Assembly: GCA_011525915.1 (NCBI GenBank)
Contig: WYBM01000060.1
Location: 117,189 to 181,188 of the forward strand
Length of the DNA stretch: 64,000 nt
Direction of reading: 5' to 3'
Source: Ardenticatenaceae bacterium
GTDB lineage: Bacteria; Chloroflexota; Anaerolineae; Promineifilales; Promineifilaceae
Shown: in pieces, positions 9,550 through 18,980 of the stretch
Numbering within the stretch: position 1 is the stretch's first letter
Layout: each line of letters begins with the position of its first letter
The notes under the pieces: generated by a model
Told to the model about the DNA's origin: nothing
What the model saw: only the letters and a program-made list of their open reading frames with translations
Databases searched by the model: none
Made by a program: the position numbers and the translations under genes

Positions 9550-9622
9550 GCCCTCATCGTCTAGGGGACTAGGACGTAAGCCTTTCAAGCTTAAAACCGG
9601 AGTTCGAATCTCCGTGAGGGCA
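9550..9622 (+). tRNA. tRNA-Glu (anticodon TTC)
   Basis: The 73-nt sequence folds as a cloverleaf. The acceptor stem GCCCTCA pairs with TGAGGGC, discriminator base A. The anticodon stem TAAGC/GCTTA encloses loop CTTTCAA with anticodon TTC, and the T arm is CGGAG-TTCGAAT-CTCCG. The CCA end is not encoded. It has its own promoter and terminator, so it is a single-gene unit. Confidence 0.97.
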
Positions 9623-9637
9623 CAGTTCTCTAGCAAG

Positions 9638-9677
9638 AGAGGCCGCAAACTTTGCACAGTGCGCGGCCTCTTTTGTT
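9638..9677 (+). terminator. Rho-independent terminator of tRNA-Glu
   Basis: Perfect 9-bp arms AGAGGCCGC (9638-9646) and GCGGCCTCT (9663-9671), with a 16-nt loop, are followed by TTTGTTT. It lies 16 bp after the tRNA. Confidence 0.85.
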
Positions 9678-9786
9678 TATTCCAGTTCGCGACGCTCCAA
9701 AAATTCGATAATGGCTGATCCAGGAATAACACGTGGGCTTTGTGGAACAGGGCTTTTTTTCCTTGCCCCGGGCAGGCGACATGGCG

Positions 9787-9870
9787 GTTGGTCACGGCCG
9801 TGCCGTCCGGCTGATAGCGCATTTCCGGGTCACGGCCCAGATTACCGACGATGGTGAGTTTCTGAAACAT
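9787..9870 (-). pseudogene. ssb: Decayed 5-prime end of a single-stranded DNA-binding protein gene
   Basis: On the minus strand an ATG at 9870, preceded by a GGAGAA ribosome-site-like run, opens 28 codons beginning MFQKLTIVGNLGRDPEMRY and continuing to GTAVTN. This is the strongly conserved first beta-strand region of bacterial SSB (OB fold). Homology stops abruptly after the Asn, and the rest of the reading frame runs through unrelated sequence and antisense to tRNA-Glu. A full SSB is about 130-180 residues, so this is a fragment and not a functional gene. The rest of the 9678-10000 spacer shows nothing recognisable. Confidence 0.75.
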
Positions 9871-10000
9871 GGGGTTCTCCCCTTGGGGGTGAAGGTGAAA
9901 CAAACAATAAAATTTCACCCTCTCAGGGGCGATAGCCCCGTCGGCGGCAGAGCCAGGAGAGGAGCGCGGCGCAGCCAATGGATACAAAAAAACAGGGAAG

Positions 10001-10072
10001 ACCCTTACCCCTGTCGGCATGGGGGACAGGTTCGGGCGCTTACGGGAATGGGTTTTTGGGGGGAAAAGGGGA
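10001..10072. repeat. Cassette-flanking direct repeat, copy A
   Basis: This is the first of three near-identical copies of a roughly 70-bp sequence containing CTTACCCCTGTCGGCATGGG and an imperfect palindrome CCTGTC...GACAGG. It lies just downstream of the first retropepsin-like gene (minus-strand sense). The other copies are at 10941 and 11921. Confidence 0.85.
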
Positions 10073-10074
10073 AG

Positions 10075-10458
10075 TCAGGCGATCCAGATTTCTTGGGCCA
10101 GCCCTTTGAGGGTGATGTCTAGTTCGTTTAGTACATCCCGTCCCAGAATCGCTTCCGACCCGACTGGTTGGGCGATGGCGTGAATGCCGTGAATGGCGTA
10201 ACCGGCTACATGCACGGCCGTCACGTACAGGCTGACCTCTACCGGCTCCCCCACCAACGGCCGCATCATGGACTGGTCCACATACCGGGCGCCCGCCCCT
10301 TTCAGGATATCAATGGGGAACATAGAGGCATCGGAGCCAGTATCTACCAGGGCAGTGGTTTCTCGCCGGAAGGTTTCTTTACCGGAAGGGCCAAGACCAA
10401 CAGGGATAACCGGCGCGGCCGGATTGTAACGACGGTCGTAGTTGTAGCTGGTGGTCAT
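10075..10458 (-). CDS. Retropepsin-like aspartic protease, cassette copy 1
   Basis: This 127-residue protein has a single retropepsin fold. The active-site motif is ALVDTGSDAS (Asp39-Thr40-Gly41), with the flap-side strand and the closing hydrophobic-hydrophobic-Gly-Arg-Asp motif ILGRDVLNEL near residues 107-116. Such proteins act as homodimers, each chain supplying one catalytic Asp. Its ATG overlaps the stop of the upstream RHH/DUF5678-like gene in an ATGA, so the two are translationally coupled. A second, diverged copy of the pair follows at 11016-11830. Substrate is unknown. The strict pairing suggests that the small partner is its substrate, inhibitor or targeting factor, which is inference. 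Confidence 0.8.
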   Translation of the reverse strand: MTTSYNYDRRYNPAAPVIPVGLGPSGKETFRRETTALVDTGSDASMFPIDILKGAGARYVDQSMMRPLVGEPVEVSLYVTAVHVAGYAIHGIHAIAQPVGSEAILGRDVLNELDITLKGLAQEIWIA

Positions 10459-10850
10459 GAGCCGCTGCGCACCGGGCGGGGTGAACGATGACGTAATTCC
10501 GGCTCAGGCAGGGGGCGGACTTTTTTCATCAAGACCACATCATCCGGATATCGGCCATCCAGGCGATGCAACAAGGCCGTTTCATCTTGGTCATGGTCAA
10601 TGAGCTGCCCTTGATAAATGGCCACGTACTGCCCGGCATACTGCGCCATGAGTTCCGGGTGCATCGCCAGGTAAGCTGCCTTTTCTCGCCGCATAGCTTC
10701 CACTTCGCTCTCCAGTAGGCTGGTAGAGGCCTCTACCAGCGATACGCCAGCTTCCAGCACATCATCTACCGATTGGTTGCGGCTGCGGGCCAGTTCGCGT
10801 GCCCGTTGGTACAGCGGTTGGGGAATGGAAATGGTCACTTGTTCGGCCAT
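10455..10850 (-). CDS. Ribbon-helix-helix/DUF5678-like protein, cassette copy 1
   Basis: This 131-residue protein has two parts. Residues 1-35 (VTISIPQPLYQRARELARSR, then NQSVDDVL) look like a ribbon-helix-helix DNA-binding unit as found in antitoxins. Residues about 68-110 (YAGQYVAIYQGQLIDHDQD and following) match the short DUF5678-like pattern W/Y-x-G-x-Y-VA-x-x-x-G. The tail is Arg/Pro-rich. It is first in a two-gene operon with the retropepsin-like gene. The upstream 9-bp inverted repeat overlapping the promoter would suit autoregulation by the RHH part. DNA binding is inferred from sequence pattern only. Confidence 0.7.
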   Translation of the reverse strand: MAEQVTISIPQPLYQRARELARSRNQSVDDVLEAGVSLVEASTSLLESEVEAMRREKAAYLAMHPELMAQYAGQYVAIYQGQLIDHDQDETALLHRLDGRYPDDVVLMKKVRPLPEPELRHRSPRPVRSGS

Positions 10851-10884
10851 AGTTTGTGCTCCTCAGATGGTTTCATCTACTTTA

Positions 10885-10926
10885 ATTATAGCGGAACTTT
10901 TGGTGGCTGGCTCTCCCCCAAAAGTT
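10885..10926 (-). promoter_or_regulatory. Promoter and candidate operator of cassette copy 1
   Basis: On the minus strand a TATAAT box (10890-10885) lies 35 bp before the ATG at 10850. Immediately upstream is an inverted repeat AACTTTTGG (10895-10903) / CCAAAAGTT (10918-10926), which covers the -35 area. An identical arrangement precedes cassette copy 2. No consensus -35 is visible, consistent with a regulated promoter. Confidence 0.55.
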
Positions 10927-10940
10927 GATAACCAGGTAAG

Positions 10941-11005
10941 ATCCTTACCCCTGTCGGCATGGGGGACAGGTTCGGGGCGTTTACGGGGAATGGGTTTTTG
11001 GGAGA
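10941..11005. repeat. Cassette-flanking direct repeat, copy B
   Basis: This second copy lies between the two protease cassettes, 940 bp from copy A and 980 bp from copy C. Homology to copy C extends further, through the operator region and the start of the RHH gene. Confidence 0.85.
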
Positions 11006-11015
11006 AAGGTGGGGT

Positions 11016-11405
11016 TCAGGCAGCCACTTGTACGGAACTGCCTGGCCCATCGAGTGTCACCAGCAGATGATTCAGCACGTCGCGGGCGACGATGATTTCA
11101 TCATTTTCCAGGTCGCCCACGACTTCCAGGTGAGCCTGCCTGAATGATCCTATCTGTAGAGAAATGGCATATAAGTCAACGGGTTTCCGGCCGCCGGCGA
11201 CACCGCGCATCCACTTCCGCCGGCCGCGCCGGGCGCGAATTTGTCGTAGATAACCTATGGGGATGATCGTGGCATCAGCGCCGGAATCGACTAAGGCGGC
11301 TAAGGGGAGAGAAGCGTCAGCCATGGCCCGGCCAATTCTAATCTCTACAACAGGCATTGCCGGGTTGTAGTCGGTGTCGTAGTTATACGTGTAGACAATG
11401 CTCAT
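11016..11405 (-). CDS. Retropepsin-like aspartic protease, cassette copy 2
   Basis: This 129-residue paralogue of the 10075 gene has active-site motif ALVDSGADAT (Asp40-Ser41-Gly42). The closing motif is IIVARDVLNHL, in which the usual Gly before Arg-Asp is Ala. Both begin with a Y-x-YNYD-x-x-YNPAxPV pattern. The middle is diverged and richer in Arg (residues 55-70). The ATG at 11405 overlaps the upstream gene's stop in an ATGA; an upstream in-frame extension to 11477 would only read antisense-like sequence inside the partner gene. Same proposed role as copy 1. Confidence 0.78.
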   Translation of the reverse strand: MSIVYTYNYDTDYNPAMPVVEIRIGRAMADASLPLAALVDSGADATIIPIGYLRQIRARRGRRKWMRGVAGGRKPVDLYAISLQIGSFRQAHLEVVGDLENDEIIVARDVLNHLLVTLDGPGSSVQVAA

Positions 11406-11830
11406 GCGGAGGCCACAAAGCGGGGGGAACGAAAAACCAGTGTAGGCAGCGGTTCTTCTTCTACGGTGGCCAGCCACACAAATTGATCTGGATATTGGGC
11501 ATCAATTCGCTCGTATAAAGCGCCATAGTCTTCGTCAATGTCAATCAACTGGCCGTTGAAGATAGCCACATGCTGGCCCAGGTGCTTTTCCTTCAACATG
11601 GGGTGCAGGGCGATATAGGCTCGCATTTCTCGTTCAACGGCCGCATCTTCGGCGGCCGCATCTTCGGCGGCCGCATCTTCGGCGCCGTTGTCCAGTCCGG
11701 GGTCTGGCGGCAAGGCTTCATTCAGCACGTCAACCAGCACATCATCTACCGATTGGTTGCGGCTGCGGGCCAGCTCCCGCGCCCGGCGGTAGAGTGTTTG
11801 GGGGATGGAAATGGTCACTTGTTCGGCCAT
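11402..11830 (-). CDS. Ribbon-helix-helix/DUF5678-like protein, cassette copy 2
   Basis: This 142-residue protein has a nearly identical RHH-like N-terminus to copy 1 (MAEQVTISIPQTLYRRAREL), a DUF5678-like C-terminal region (HLGQHVAIFNGQLIDIDED, about residues 84-102) and a different tail. Between them is a small acidic-Ala repeat (three 15-bp units, AEDAA) absent from copy 1. The N-terminal DNA is much more similar between copies than the rest, suggesting either recent duplication with diversifying C-termini or gene conversion at the 5-prime end. Confidence 0.7.
   Translation of the reverse strand: MAEQVTISIPQTLYRRARELARSRNQSVDDVLVDVLNEALPPDPGLDNGAEDAAAEDAAAEDAAVEREMRAYIALHPMLKEKHLGQHVAIFNGQLIDIDEDYGALYERIDAQYPDQFVWLATVEEEPLPTLVFRSPRFVASA
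11637..11681 (-). repeat. Three 15-bp in-frame tandem units
   Basis: Three units of GCGGCCGCATCTTCG (the first with one change) lie head to tail inside the second RHH/DUF5678-like gene. They encode repeated Ala-Glu-Asp-Ala-Ala. The period is a multiple of three, so copy-number change would keep the frame. Confidence 0.9.
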
Positions 11831-11864
11831 AGTTTGCGCTCCTCAGATGGTTTCATCTACCTTA

Positions 11865-11906
11865 ATTATAGCGGAACTTTTGGTGGCTGGCTCTGCCCCA
11901 AAAGTT
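11865..11906 (-). promoter_or_regulatory. Promoter and candidate operator of cassette copy 2
   Basis: TATAAT on the minus strand (11870-11865) and inverted repeat AACTTTTGG (11875-11883) / CCAAAAGTT (11898-11906) are in the same geometry as before copy 1. Both arms are unchanged while the loop differs by one base. Confidence 0.55.
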
Positions 11907-11920
11907 GATAACCAGGTAAG

Positions 11921-11985
11921 ATCCTTACCCCTGTCGGCATGGGGGACAGGTTCGGGGCGCTCGCGGGGAATGGGTCTTTGGAGGG
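11921..11985. repeat. Cassette-flanking direct repeat, copy C
   Basis: This third copy, upstream of cassette 2, marks the outer boundary of the tandem array. Beyond it (11986-12170) I see no gene, hairpin or repeat before the hsdR stop codon. Confidence 0.85.
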
Positions 11986-12170
11986 AAGGGAATGAGGGAG
12001 GACAGAGAAACCGTTGTGGGACTGCCAATCAATTTTACGGAGTATCAGTAGCTCCACAACCACAACTATGTAATGAATTGGGTAGTCAATGACAACCAGC
12101 TTTGTGTAAAGTTACTGTACGATTTGGTTTGTTGGCACTGTAGTAGGCCATTTCTATTTTTTACTCCGAT

Positions 12171-15100
12171 TCATTTGTGAATGTTGGTCAATTCTTCCGC
12201 AATCAGCTCTGCTTGCTTTAGCACCGTGTCGGTGGCCAATTGCTGCATATCGGGTGGGTAGCCGTATTGACGTAGGGTGCGCTTGACGATGACCTTGAGC
12301 TTGGCGCGCACACTTTCCTTGATGGTCCAGTCGATAGAGGTGTTTTGTTTCACCCGCTCCGTGAGGATGATGGCCAGCTCGCGCAGCGTTTCTTGCTGCA
12401 TCAGCTCACGGGCACTGTCATTGTTGGCCACGGCCGTGTAAAAAGCATACTCATACTCCGTCAGCCCCATCTCTCTGGCTTCGCTGTCAGAGTCGCGGAT
12501 ATCTTTGCCCAGGTGGATCAGCTCGTCGATCACCTGGGCCGAGGTGATGGCCTTGTTGTGATACCGTTTTAAGGCCTCTTCCAGCATCTCTTCCAGCTTT
12601 TTGCTCTGCACCAGGTTCTTCTTGGCGCGGGCCTTAATTTCATCGTTGAGCAGCTTTTTCAGCAGCTCCAGGGCCACATTTTCATGCTCCATACCCTTGA
12701 TTTCCAGCAGGAACTCTTCAGAGAGAATGGAAATGTCCGGCTTTTTCAGCCCGGCGGCATCGTAAATGTCAATCACCTGGTCGGAGACCAGCGCCTGGTC
12801 AATCACCTGGCGGATGGCCGTTTCTAGCTCTTCGTCGCTACGGCCGTTGCTGCCACCCTCAAACTTCACCAGCCGCGCCTTGACCGCCTGGAAGAAGGCG
12901 ATCTCGTCTTTCACATCCAGCGCCTGCTCATGGGGGATGGCGATGGCAAACGCCTGGGAGAGGGCGGTCACTTCGTTGATGTAGCGGCGTTTGCCGTCCT
13001 CAAGCCCCAGAATGTGGTTTTCGGCCGCCAGGATGAGGGAGAGTTTTTGTAAAGTGTCGGCGGCGAAATAATCTTCGTAGGGAAAAGGCGATTGGCCCAA
13101 TCGCTCGTGGAACATCTGCGAGACGACTTCCAGTTTTTCTAGCATGAAGGTGACGGCCTGCTCCTGGGCCAGGGCCGGGTCGCCCTTGCCGCCGCTGTCA
13201 GAGTAGAAGGAGAGGGCTTCTTTCAGGTCTGAGGCGATGCCCAGATAATCGACGATGAGGCCGCCCGGTTTGTCTTTGTAGACGCGGTTGACGCGGGCGA
13301 TGGCCTGCATCAGGTTATGGCCCCGCATCGGCTTGTCGATGTACATGGTGTGCAGCGAGGGCACGTCGAAGCCAGTGAGCCACATATCGCGCACGATGAC
13401 CAGCTTCAAGGGGTCGTCGGGGGTTTTCATGCGGTCGGCCAGGGCGCGGCGCTGATCCTTGTTGGTGTGGTGGCGGGCGATTTCCGGGCCGTCGGCGGAA
13501 GCGGCCGTCATCACCACCTTGATGACGCCTTTGTCCGGATCATCATGGTGCCAATGGGGGCGCAGGGCCACAATTTCGCAGTAGAGGTCGGCGGCGATGC
13601 GGCGGGACATGGCGACGATCAGCCCTTTGCCCTCGAACACTTCCTGGCGCTGTTCAAAGTGGGTGACGATGTCCCGGGCCACGTTTTTCAGCCGCGCTTC
13701 GCTGCCCACCAGCGCTTCCAACTGCGTCCATTTGGCTTTGGCCGTTTGGGTGCTGGTCAGATCTTCATCGGCCAGCTCCACGTCCAGGTCACGGATGAGC
13801 TGGCGGCCGGCGGCGCTCAGTTCGATTTTGGCCAGGCGGCTTTCGTAGTAGATGCGCACGGTGGCCCCGTCTTCCACCGCCTGGGCGATGTCATACACGT
13901 CCACATAGTTGCCAAAAACGGCCGGGGTGTTGACATCTGTTTTTTCGATGGGGGTGCCGGTGAAGCCGAGGTAGGTGGCGTTGGGCAGGGCGTCACGCAG
14001 GTATTTGGCGAAGCCGTAGACGATTTTCTCCCCGATTTTGGCGCCCGTTTCATCCTTGACATCCACGATTTTGGCCTGGAAGCCATATTGGGTGCGGTGG
14101 GCTTCATCGGCGATGACAACGATGTTGGGGCGCTCGGAGAGGGTTTCGTAGACGTTGCTTGCTTCGGGCTGGAATTTCTGAATGGTGGTGAAAACGACGC
14201 CGCCGGAAGCGACCTTGAGCAGCGTTTTCAGATGGTCGCGGCTTGCGGCCTGCACCGGTTCCTGGCGCAGCAGTTGTTTGGCGGCAGCGAAGGTGTCAAA
14301 GAGCTGGTCATCCAGGTCATTGCGGTCGGTGATGACAACAATGGTGGGGTTGTTGAGGGTGAGGACAATCTTGCCGGTGTAAAAGACCATGGAGAGGGAT
14401 TTGCCGCTGCCCTGGGTGTGCCACACCACACCGGCTTTGCGGTCGCCGGGGGGTTGCCGGGCGACGGAGGGCAGGCCGTAGGCGGCCGGATCGTCTCTAA
14501 CCGTCAGGGCCGTTTCCGCCAGATCGGCGGCGCGCAGGGTGGATTCCACCGCCTTGTTGACGGCGTGGTATTGGTGGTAGGCGGCGATCTTCTTGGTGGT
14601 TTCAATGGTGACAAGGCCGCTGCCCAAATCTTCGTGTTTGCTTTTTTCGAAGACGGTGAAGTGGCGGATGAGGTCCAGCAGGGTGCGCGGGTTGAGCAGG
14701 CCGCGGATAAGTGTTTCCAGCTGCGGGATGAGGGGTGAGGCTTCTATGAGGCCTTCGGCCGTTTTCCAGGCCATGAAGCGGCTGAAGGTGGCGGAGAGCG
14801 CGCCGGCGCGGGCCTCCAGCCCATCGGAGATGACAAGCAGACTATTGTAGGTGAAGAGGCTGGGGATGAGGGCTTTGTAGGTCTGTAACTGCTTAAAGGC
14901 GGTTTTGATGGTGGCGTTTTCGTCGGCGGCGTTTTTGAGCTCGATGACGACCAGGGGCAGGCCGTTGATGAAGAGAATCACATCCGGCCGTTTGTGGACG
15001 CCGTTTTCAATGACGGTGAACTGGTTGACGACCAGGTATTCGTTATTCTCAGGATGGGCGAAGTCCACCAGCCAGACGAAATCGCCGCGCGGCTGGCCAT

Positions 15101-15413
15101 CTTTTTGGTAAGTAACGGGGATGCCTTCGGTGAGCAGGCGGTGGAAGGTTTCGTTGTTGGCGATGAGGTCCGGGGCGTTGAGGCGTTGGATCTGGCGCAG
15201 GGCGTCCAGATGGGCGTTGGGCGGCAGGTGGGGATTGAGACGGGCAATGGCAGATTTAATGCGGTCCAAGAGCAGCACATCTTCATAGCGACCGCGTTCG
15301 GGGTCATCACCGTCAGGGGCAATGGTGGGGCCATACAGATAACGGTAACCTTCCGCTTCCAGCCATTCGATGGCCAGCCGTTCAATGGCATCTTCGCTGA
15401 TTTTATGGGTCAT
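12171..15413 (-). CDS. hsdR: Type I restriction endonuclease subunit R
   Basis: This 1,080-residue motor and nuclease subunit of a type I restriction-modification system has a PD-(D/E)xK nuclease (Asp144, Glu158-Leu-Lys160). It also has Walker A QGSGKS (334-339), DEAH box (436-439), GFTGTP (motif III) and a long C-terminal helical domain that docks on the methylase. It would translocate and cut DNA lacking the HsdM/HsdS mark. I chose the ATG at 15413, which overlaps the upstream RAYT stop as ATGA and has a GGGAA-like site. An ATG at 15425 lies at the edge of a palindrome without a ribosome site. Most R-M operons have hsdR beside hsdS or hsdM; here a transposase gene is wedged in. Confidence 0.97.
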   Translation of the reverse strand: MTHKISEDAIERLAIEWLEAEGYRYLYGPTIAPDGDDPERGRYEDVLLLDRIKSAIARLNPHLPPNAHLDALRQIQRLNAPDLIANNETFHRLLTEGIPVTYQKDGQPRGDFVWLVDFAHPENNEYLVVNQFTVIENGVHKRPDVILFINGLPLVVIELKNAADENATIKTAFKQLQTYKALIPSLFTYNSLLVISDGLEARAGALSATFSRFMAWKTAEGLIEASPLIPQLETLIRGLLNPRTLLDLIRHFTVFEKSKHEDLGSGLVTIETTKKIAAYHQYHAVNKAVESTLRAADLAETALTVRDDPAAYGLPSVARQPPGDRKAGVVWHTQGSGKSLSMVFYTGKIVLTLNNPTIVVITDRNDLDDQLFDTFAAAKQLLRQEPVQAASRDHLKTLLKVASGGVVFTTIQKFQPEASNVYETLSERPNIVVIADEAHRTQYGFQAKIVDVKDETGAKIGEKIVYGFAKYLRDALPNATYLGFTGTPIEKTDVNTPAVFGNYVDVYDIAQAVEDGATVRIYYESRLAKIELSAAGRQLIRDLDVELADEDLTSTQTAKAKWTQLEALVGSEARLKNVARDIVTHFEQRQEVFEGKGLIVAMSRRIAADLYCEIVALRPHWHHDDPDKGVIKVVMTAASADGPEIARHHTNKDQRRALADRMKTPDDPLKLVIVRDMWLTGFDVPSLHTMYIDKPMRGHNLMQAIARVNRVYKDKPGGLIVDYLGIASDLKEALSFYSDSGGKGDPALAQEQAVTFMLEKLEVVSQMFHERLGQSPFPYEDYFAADTLQKLSLILAAENHILGLEDGKRRYINEVTALSQAFAIAIPHEQALDVKDEIAFFQAVKARLVKFEGGSNGRSDEELETAIRQVIDQALVSDQVIDIYDAAGLKKPDISILSEEFLLEIKGMEHENVALELLKKLLNDEIKARAKKNLVQSKKLEEMLEEALKRYHNKAITSAQVIDELIHLGKDIRDSDSEAREMGLTEYEYAFYTAVANNDSARELMQQETLRELAIILTERVKQNTSIDWTIKESVRAKLKVIVKRTLRQYGYPPDMQQLATDTVLKQAELIAEELTNIHK

Positions 15414-16048
15414 GACGGTTCCCATAGATTTGACAAATCTTGGAGATTTGTCAAATCTGTATGCGCTTCAACAAAGCTGCGGTAGCTGCCATACCAGGCG
15501 ATGACTTCTTCGCGCTGGATGTTTGATAGTTTGTGCGAACAATACGCGCCGTATGACGACCATTTCCAATCGCGGAAGTTGTCGATCAGGCCGTGTTTTT
15601 GCGGGTTTCGGTGAATATAGGTGATTAAGTTTAGCAGATAGGCCTGGCTTTCGACCGGTTTGCGGTGAAAGGGACGCTCGAATAAGGTGCCGGTGCGGCC
15701 GGTGGCCTTATTTAAGGCGCGGGTGTAGGCAATGAACATATTTTTGAAGGCGCGGCTGGGTTCAGTGAGTTTGAACGGTGAGATTTGTCCATTCTTTGAG
15801 GATGGGCAAACTTTTTCCCGCCAATACGCTTCTTGTTCATCTTCAGTGCGGGTACGGATGGCAAAGTGGAAGTGGTTGGGCAGCAGGCAGTAGGCAAATG
15901 TTTCGGCGACGGGCAGGAGGTGTCTGGCATATAAGGTGAGGAAGTAGGGGTAGTTGCGCGGCTCGACAAAGAGGGTTTCGCGGTTGTTGCCGCGATTGTA
16001 GATGTGGTAATGCTGACCAAAGTGGAGTGGTTGGATGGACATGAGCAT
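15410..16048 (-). CDS. REP-associated tyrosine transposase (RAYT, IS200-like)
   Basis: This protein of about 212 residues belongs to the Y1/HUH transposase superfamily, RAYT branch. It has an N-terminal PLHFGQHYHIYNRGNN, the HUH-type pair in LLPNHFHFAIR, and the C-terminal LITYIHRNPQKHGL with candidate catalytic Tyr, then WSSY. RAYTs excise and mobilise short palindromic REP elements. Four 33-bp palindromes lie within about 2.3 kb, and one forms this gene's own C-terminal codons (TNLQDLSNL). It lies between hsdS and hsdR in the same orientation, coupled to hsdR by an ATGA overlap. ATG 16048 or 16042 is the likely start; a TTG at 16057 is possible. Confidence 0.9.
   Translation of the reverse strand: MLMSIQPLHFGQHYHIYNRGNNRETLFVEPRNYPYFLTLYARHLLPVAETFAYCLLPNHFHFAIRTRTEDEQEAYWREKVCPSSKNGQISPFKLTEPSRAFKNMFIAYTRALNKATGRTGTLFERPFHRKPVESQAYLLNLITYIHRNPQKHGLIDNFRDWKWSSYGAYCSHKLSNIQREEVIAWYGSYRSFVEAHTDLTNLQDLSNLWEPS
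15426..15458. repeat. REP-like 33-bp palindrome 1
   Basis: Perfect arms AGATTTGACAAATCT / AGATTTGTCAAATCT flank a TGG loop. It encodes the last residues of the RAYT protein. Confidence 0.95.
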
Positions 16049-16053
16049 GAGAA

Positions 16054-17275
16054 TCAAAGAATTGACAAATCTTTGAGATTTGTCAATTCTGTCGCCTGGC
16101 GCACACGCACCTCGCCGCTCATCAATTTGGGCAGCAGGGTGTCTCGCAGTTTTTCCAATGTTTGGATTTGAAGATAATTTGTATTAGTGCGTTGATATAA
16201 CGGACTAACTAATATCTCGAATTCATCAAGTGTATTCTTGGGTGGGATCACCATAGTAATTCTCTTTAAGTGAGTCGGCCCAAAATTCAGTTGAACGCTA
16301 CCAGAAGCCATCGATGTTAATTGCGACAAAAACTCTTCCGATTGCAGATACTGATACATAAACGAATAATGAACTTCATCAACAGGTCTAAACCTGATAA
16401 CAGACGTGTTCAAGCATAACGGTAGATGATATGACCTAACGATAGCAGAACGGCCCAGTGTACCTGAAGTGGAAACAATCATATCTTTCTCTCGCAGCAA
16501 AAAATGAGCGTATTTTCCAAAGGCTTCCTCCCTGGAGATTTTATTTGCAGATTGAAGATCGATTTCTCCATTCTGAATGAGGCGGATATTGATAAAGTTT
16601 ATTCCATCTTCATCTTCGACATATTGCCAGTTGCGTATCCCGGGTCCTTCCTTAAAATCAATGAAATCTACCAGAGATTTTTCTTCCCAATCATCATCAG
16701 CGCCATCAATGAACCAGTGGCGGAAGAGGGTTTGGGCGAGGGCTTCGAGGGTTTTGTTTTGGCGGTGGAGCAGGTCTATTTTGTCGTCGAGGGAGGAGAG
16801 TACGGCCGTGATTGCTTTTTGTACTTCAAGGCGTGGAATACTAATCGGAAAATTAGGCATATCTTTCAATGGGATTCGATCAACGGTACTCCCATGAAAT
16901 GTTCTTTCGTAAATTGTTTTTTGGAATTCAGGGGCCAAATATGCGTACAACAGAAAACGAGGATCAACCCCTTCTTTGGGCCTGAGCAAGCCCATTCTTC
17001 TACCTAAGCAACATTTTAAATTTTTAGGGATGATTGCTGCTACTCCGAGCTTTGTTTCATAAGAGAAAACAATGTCTTGATATCTGGGCTCTATACGCTT
17101 TGTCCACTTCTTAAATGAATCTTCGGATATGAATTCAAAATGTGAGGAGTCAATTCTTCCGTCAAAACCCAGGCTGGATATTCCTAAGAAAATGAACCCA
17201 GAGTCCAATTTTGGTGGTGTTGCATGGGGCCCATCATAAATATCGCAAATGTCCCCAAGCCTAACTTCAATCCAC

Positions 17276-17286
<11 letters not shown>
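16054..17286 (-). CDS. hsdS: Type I restriction-modification specificity subunit S
   Basis: This DNA-recognition subunit of about 410 residues has two target-recognition domains (roughly 1-150 and 200-350). They are separated and followed by conserved helical segments (VLSSLDDKIDLLHRQNKTLE near residue 165, and LEKLRDTLLPKLMSGEVRV near the end). It brings HsdM and HsdR to the target site. Base composition is more AT-rich than its neighbours, as is common for exchangeable specificity genes. It overlaps hsdM by 11 bp and begins at one of two adjacent ATGs, the first with an AAGGTGG ribosome site. The extreme C-terminus is encoded by a REP-like palindrome. Confidence 0.95.
16058..16090. repeat. 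REP-like 33-bp palindrome 2
   Basis: Perfect arms AGAATTGACAAATCT / AGATTTGTCAATTCT flank a TTG loop. It supplies the C-terminal codons (LTNLKDLSIL) of HsdS, whose stop codon follows immediately, just before the RAYT gene. Confidence 0.95.
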
Positions 17287-18874
<1,588 letters not shown>

Positions 18875-18980
18875 GTGTTCTCCCAGTAAAAAAGAGCCAT
18901 CCCAGGGGTTGGCGCTGCCAACAACGCTCGGAGTGCGAGTCCAGTAACGGCCGTGTGGGTGGCTCAATTTGATAAAACTA

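Noticed and set aside
9418..10020. A 200-codon minus-strand frame through tRNA-Glu and the ssb fragment
   Set aside because: It runs antisense to the tRNA and its terminator. Only 28 codons resemble a protein (SSB), so I report just that remnant.
13317..14738. A 473-codon plus-strand open frame opposite hsdR
   Set aside because: It is antisense to well-conserved HsdR motifs, is Gly/Val-rich as expected for a complementary-strand frame, and has no ribosome site or recognisable domain.
18875..18967. Longer N-terminus for HsdM
   Set aside because: The added 31 codons lack family similarity, and a good ribosome site precedes the GTG at 18874.
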